Shown here: one piece after another, positions 61,027 through 64,000 of the stretch
How the letters are laid out: each line of letters opens with the position of its first letter
How positions within the stretch are numbered: the first letter of the stretch is position 1
Assembly: GCA_028715605.1 (NCBI GenBank)
Contig: JAQURM010000005.1
Coordinates: 62,001-126,000 of the forward strand
Direction of reading: 5' to 3'
Source of the DNA: Desulfovibrionales bacterium
GTDB taxonomy: Bacteria > Desulfobacterota > QYQD01
Length of the DNA stretch: 64,000 nt
Program-made: the position numbers and the translations under genes
Notes under the pieces: model-generated
Databases searched by the model: none
What the model was told of the DNA's origin: nothing
What the model saw: the letters and a program-made list of their open reading frames with translations, nothing else

Positions 61027-62849
61027 GTGAGGATATTCTTTCTACTATTTCCCACGGAACAGGCGTGTATCTGTTCAAGGATACGAAAGACCACGTCCTT
61101 TATGTGGGAAAGGCCAAAGACTTAAGAAAAAGGCTCGCTTCATATTTTCAAAAAAGACGGGAACAGGAGACCAGGACGGAGGCCCTGTTCACCCGGACCG
61201 CCTCTATCGAGATTATCCTGACGGAGAACGAGAAAGAGGCCCTCATCCTGGAATGCAACCTGATTAAAAAACACCGGCCTCGATACAATGTAGTTTTACG
61301 CGATGACAAAAACTATCTTTCGCTGCGTCTCGACCCTTGTCAGAAGTTCCCCCGCATTACCGTTGTCCGGCGCCTGGCCGATGATGGCGCTATGTACTTT
61401 GGCCCGTTTTCCTCCGCCGCGTCCGTGCGTGAGACACTGCGCTCCCTGCAGCATATCTTCCCGCTGCGCCGTTGTGGTGACATCGTATTTAAATCACGTA
61501 CCCGCCCCTGTCTCAATTACCAGATCAAACGCTGCGCGGCCCCTTGCGTTGGTCTGATTTCGGGAGAAGAATATCGAAAACTGGTTGACCAGGTCGTTTT
61601 GTTCTTTCGCGGGCAACTCCAGGACCTCGTAAAAATCTTCGAAAAAGAGATGCAGGCCCTCGCCGACCGCCTGGAATATGAAAAGGCCGCCCTTTATCGG
61701 GATCGCTTATCAGCCATAAAACGGACTTTAGAAAAGCAATCCGTGACCTCCACACGCCTTGTTGACCAGGATGTCATCGGGCTATATCGGCAGGACAGGT
61801 CTGTCCAGATATCCATCCTTTTCGTCCGTAACGGGGCCGTGATTGGCCATAAAACCTTTCCTTTCCGGGAAGCGCCAGCGACAAACGAAGAGATATTATC
61901 CCATTTTCTAAGGCAGTTTTATGGTGAGGGAAAATACATACCCGGGGAAATTCTTATACCGCTGGACATGGAAGACCAAGCGGTGATCGCCTCCTGGCTC
62001 GGGGAAAAGACGGGAAAAAAGGTATCGATCCTGATACCCCAAAGAGGAGACAGGCATCGACTCTTGCTGCTGGCCATGAAAAACGCCGAGGGTTCCCTCC
62101 GCCAAAAACTAAAGGAGGAAGGGGATATCCATAATCTCCTGACACTGTTGCAGGAAAAACTGGGCCTCAGGTATTACCCCGAACGCATCGAGGGCCTCGA
62201 TATATCCAATATCGGCGGAAAAATGGCCGTGGGTTCACTGGTAGCATTTGTCAATGGCTCCCCTGATCGGAACTTCTACCGCCGGTATAAAATAAAACTA
62301 TCGGAACAGCCGGATGATTACGCCATGATGCGCGAGGTGGTTTCACGACGTCTGATCCGGGCCAAAGAGGAAGATTCATGGCCGAATATGCTGCTCATAG
62401 ATGGCGGGAAAGGCCAGCTTAACGTGGCCAGGCAGGCATCGAAAGACTTGGGCTGTAGTGGCCGCGTGGACCTGGTCGCTCTGGCCAAGGGGAAAAAGGA
62501 CGAAACAGACAAAGTATATCTCCCGGAACGTAAGAATCCCGTTCTATGGGGAAAAAGCTCCCCGCTCCTCCTTTACCTGCAACGCATTCGGGATGAGGCC
62601 CACCGGTTCGCCATAGAATACCACCACAAGTTGCGCAAAAGGGGTTTAACCCGGTCGCTTTTGGATGAGATCCCGGGGGTCGGCAGTGTGCTCAGAAAAA
62701 GATTACTTATACATTTCGGCAGCGTAGAAAAACTGAAAGGGGCTTCAGTTGAAGAAATCGCCTCGGTCAAGGGGATAAATCCCTCTTTAGCGGCTAATAT
62801 AAAGGCTTTTCTGGAAAATTATAAAAGGGCTCATTCCATAACAGAATGA
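61017..62849 (+). CDS. uvrC: UvrABC system protein C
   Basis: 610 residues. The N-terminal GIY-YIG nuclease has [27 protein letters not shown]; the UVR motif is [18 protein letters not shown]; the RNase H-like C-terminal nuclease has GLDISNIGG and [11 protein letters not shown]; helix-hairpin-helix motifs ([26 protein letters not shown]) end it. It cuts on both sides of the lesion bound by UvrB. It is convergent with dsrP. Confidence 0.96.
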   Translation: MALSEDILSTISHGTGVYLFKDTKDHVLYVGKAKDLRKRLASYFQKRREQETRTEALFTRTASIEIILTENEKEALILECNLIKKHRPRYNVVLRDDKNYLSLRLDPCQKFPRITVVRRLADDGAMYFGPFSSAASVRETLRSLQHIFPLRRCGDIVFKSRTRPCLNYQIKRCAAPCVGLISGEEYRKLVDQVVLFFRGQLQDLVKIFEKEMQALADRLEYEKAALYRDRLSAIKRTLEKQSVTSTRLVDQDVIGLYRQDRSVQISILFVRNGAVIGHKTFPFREAPATNEEILSHFLRQFYGEGKYIPGEILIPLDMEDQAVIASWLGEKTGKKVSILIPQRGDRHRLLLLAMKNAEGSLRQKLKEEGDIHNLLTLLQEKLGLRYYPERIEGLDISNIGGKMAVGSLVAFVNGSPDRNFYRRYKIKLSEQPDDYAMMREVVSRRLIRAKEEDSWPNMLLIDGGKGQLNVARQASKDLGCSGRVDLVALAKGKKDETDKVYLPERKNPVLWGKSSPLLLYLQRIRDEAHRFAIEYHHKLRKRGLTRSLLDEIPGVGSVLRKRLLIHFGSVEKLKGASVEEIASVKGINPSLAANIKAFLENYKRAHSITE

Positions 62850-62855
62850 GCCCTC
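62823..62855 (-). terminator. Hairpin shared by uvrC end and the dsrP operon
   Basis: AGGGCTCATTC and GAATGAGCCCT pair around CATAACA. Reading the minus strand, TTTTAT follows the stem, so it can terminate the dsrP transcript; it overlaps the uvrC stop. Confidence 0.7.
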
Positions 62856-62897
62856 ACTAACCCACCTTAAACTATATGAACTTTACCTAAAAAGTTT

Positions 62898-64000
62898 CTA
62901 AGCTATCTCTTTCTTGACCGAGACAGCCACCTTCCAGAGAACAGTTAATATCAGCGCGCCGGTCGCATACACCATCATAGAAACCGCCAGTTCCGGGATC
63001 GTCGGTGCATACTCTGTCACCCTTTCAAACATATTCGGAACAAACCCGGCCACCAGCAAGGCCAGTCCTTTGTCAATCCAGCTCGCGCCAACCAGCATAA
63101 GAAGAGCCGGGATCAATATATTCTCGTTGTTCCGGAAGGCAGGCGGAATCAGTAAGACCAAGGAACCAAAGGCCATCACTACAGCAGCCCACATAAAGGG
63201 GACCAAGAGATTGTGCCCTTCCAGGCCGTGGAAAAGGTATTCAAATGAATGCATATGCCCCGGGATATTGCTGTAGAAGGCAGTGAATAGTTCAAGTCCA
63301 AAAAAGAAGACGTTAACACACATGGCATAGGTGATAATCTTTGCCAATGATTGGATCGCCTCTTTCCCGGGATCGTACTTTGTCAACCTTCTCAGCAGCA
63401 GGGACAGCAGAAGAAGTATCGCAGGCCCGGAACAAAACGCCGAGGCCAGGAACCGTGCAGCCATAATAGCGGTAAGCCAGTAGTGTCTGCCTGGGATACC
63501 GGCGTAGAGGAAGGCCGTCACGGTGTGGATGCTGAAGGCCCAGATTACAGAAAGATACACAAGGGGCTTTATCCACGAGGCCGGCGCTACGCCTTTGCGT
63601 TCCGCCTGGAGTGTAGTCCAACCTATGATGATATTCAGAAAGAGATACCCATTCAAAACAACCATATCCCAGAACAGGATTGAATTGGGTGTGGGGTGCA
63701 GGATGACATTCAAAAGACGCTGCGGCTGGCCAAGGTCCACGACGATGAAAAGCATACACATGCTCACCGCGGAAATGGCCATAAACTCGCCTAAAATAAT
63801 CATCTTGCTAAACGCCTTGTAGTGATGGAAGTAGTAAGGCAAAACCAACATCACTGCCGAGGCGGCCACGCCAACCAGATAGGTAAACTGGGCGATATAA
63901 AAACCCCACGAGACATCCCGGCTCATACCGGTTATCTTCAGCCCCTGCGTGAGCTGTGTGTAGTAGGCAATAGAGCCCAACCCAATGAGACCAAGCAGCA
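62898..64000 (-). CDS. dsrP: DsrP-like integral membrane subunit (partial)
   Basis: NrfD/PsrC-type membrane protein of the DsrMKJOP complex, which passes electrons between quinone and the cytoplasmic sulfite-reduction system. Ten hydrophobic helices are visible. GITGMSRDVSWGFYIAQFTYL-like sequence and AGIPGRHYWLTAIMAARFLASAFCSGPAILLL are the DsrP signatures. The frame continues to the window edge (LLGLIGLGSIAYY); the TTG at 63980 is internal, so the N-terminus lies outside. It implies dsr genes just beyond the right edge. Confidence 0.85.
   Translation of the reverse strand, partial: LLGLIGLGSIAYYTQLTQGLKITGMSRDVSWGFYIAQFTYLVGVAASAVMLVLPYYFHHYKAFSKMIILGEFMAISAVSMCMLFIVVDLGQPQRLLNVILHPTPNSILFWDMVVLNGYLFLNIIIGWTTLQAERKGVAPASWIKPLVYLSVIWAFSIHTVTAFLYAGIPGRHYWLTAIMAARFLASAFCSGPAILLLLSLLLRRLTKYDPGKEAIQSLAKIITYAMCVNVFFFGLELFTAFYSNIPGHMHSFEYLFHGLEGHNLLVPFMWAAVVMAFGSLVLLIPPAFRNNENILIPALLMLVGASWIDKGLALLVAGFVPNMFERVTEYAPTIPELAVSMMVYATGALILTVLWKVAVSVKKEIA

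Noticed and set aside
1-64000. CRISPR array or cas genes
   Set aside because: No regularly spaced direct repeats and no Cas protein seen; all repeats are palindromic or tandem copies with irregular spacing.

Overview
The window looks like chromosome from a sulfate- or sulfur-metabolising member of the Desulfobacterota (the old Deltaproteobacteria). The grounds are a DsrP-type membrane subunit cut by the right edge, a four-gene group 3b-like [NiFe] hydrogenase with its hyp maturation genes, sigma-54 controlled type IV pilus genes, a fused ADP-forming acetate-CoA ligase, and many short palindromic intergenic repeats. The assignment rests on gene content and family resemblance only; no search was run.

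Layout. 1-7.5 kb: 5' part of serS (minus), a 263-bp inverted-repeat element, deoC, an UPF0173 metallo-hydrolase, a NERD-domain membrane protein, an unknown protein, an HDOD protein, a LysM lytic transglycosylase and a PLDc_N membrane peptide. 7.7-10.3 kb: pyrB-pyrC behind a promoter, a 19-residue leader ORF and an intrinsic terminator, which together look like an attenuator. 10.6-22.7 kb: type IV pilus block with two NtrC-type regulators, one histidine kinase, pilA with a sigma-54 promoter and palindromic enhancer-like site, prepilin peptidase, and a minor pilin operon (fimT/pilV/pilW-like plus two tandem PilX-like genes) behind a second sigma-54 promoter. A Phd/VapC module sits between two copies of the pilA terminator region. 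22.7-27.5 kb: TolC-MacA-MacB type export system. 27.7-31.7 kb: hydBGDA hydrogenase operon with a near-consensus promoter. 31.7-37.8 kb: pyrR, a BioD-like/DRTGG protein plus acetate-CoA ligase, and a CBS-DUF47-PiT phosphate module.

37.8-41.9 kb is the accessory part. It is visibly AT-richer and holds two small genes bounded by integron attC-like sites, a small orphan gene, a divergent diadenylate-cyclase-like protein, and hicBA flanked by a direct repeat. 41.9-49 kb: radC and the hypABFCDE maturation genes. 49.2-64 kb: macromolecular synthesis genes rpsU-dnaG-rpoD, a CAU tRNA, Nif3-like and zinc-ribbon proteins, RNase P RNA, ispD-ispF-cysS-uvrB-uvrC, then convergent dsrP.

The most unusual feature is a set of short repeats found both between genes and inside genes without breaking the frame. 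One family, read as [11 protein letters not shown], lies in pyrB, in an NtrC-type regulator and in the histidine kinase. A second, related to the sequence GGCAGATTC...CCGGGGCGAA, lies in pyrC and hypF, with apparent relatives in cysS and the lytic transglycosylase. The other leads are the attC-like cassette with the diadenylate-cyclase-like gene nearby, and the structured element upstream of serS/deoC.
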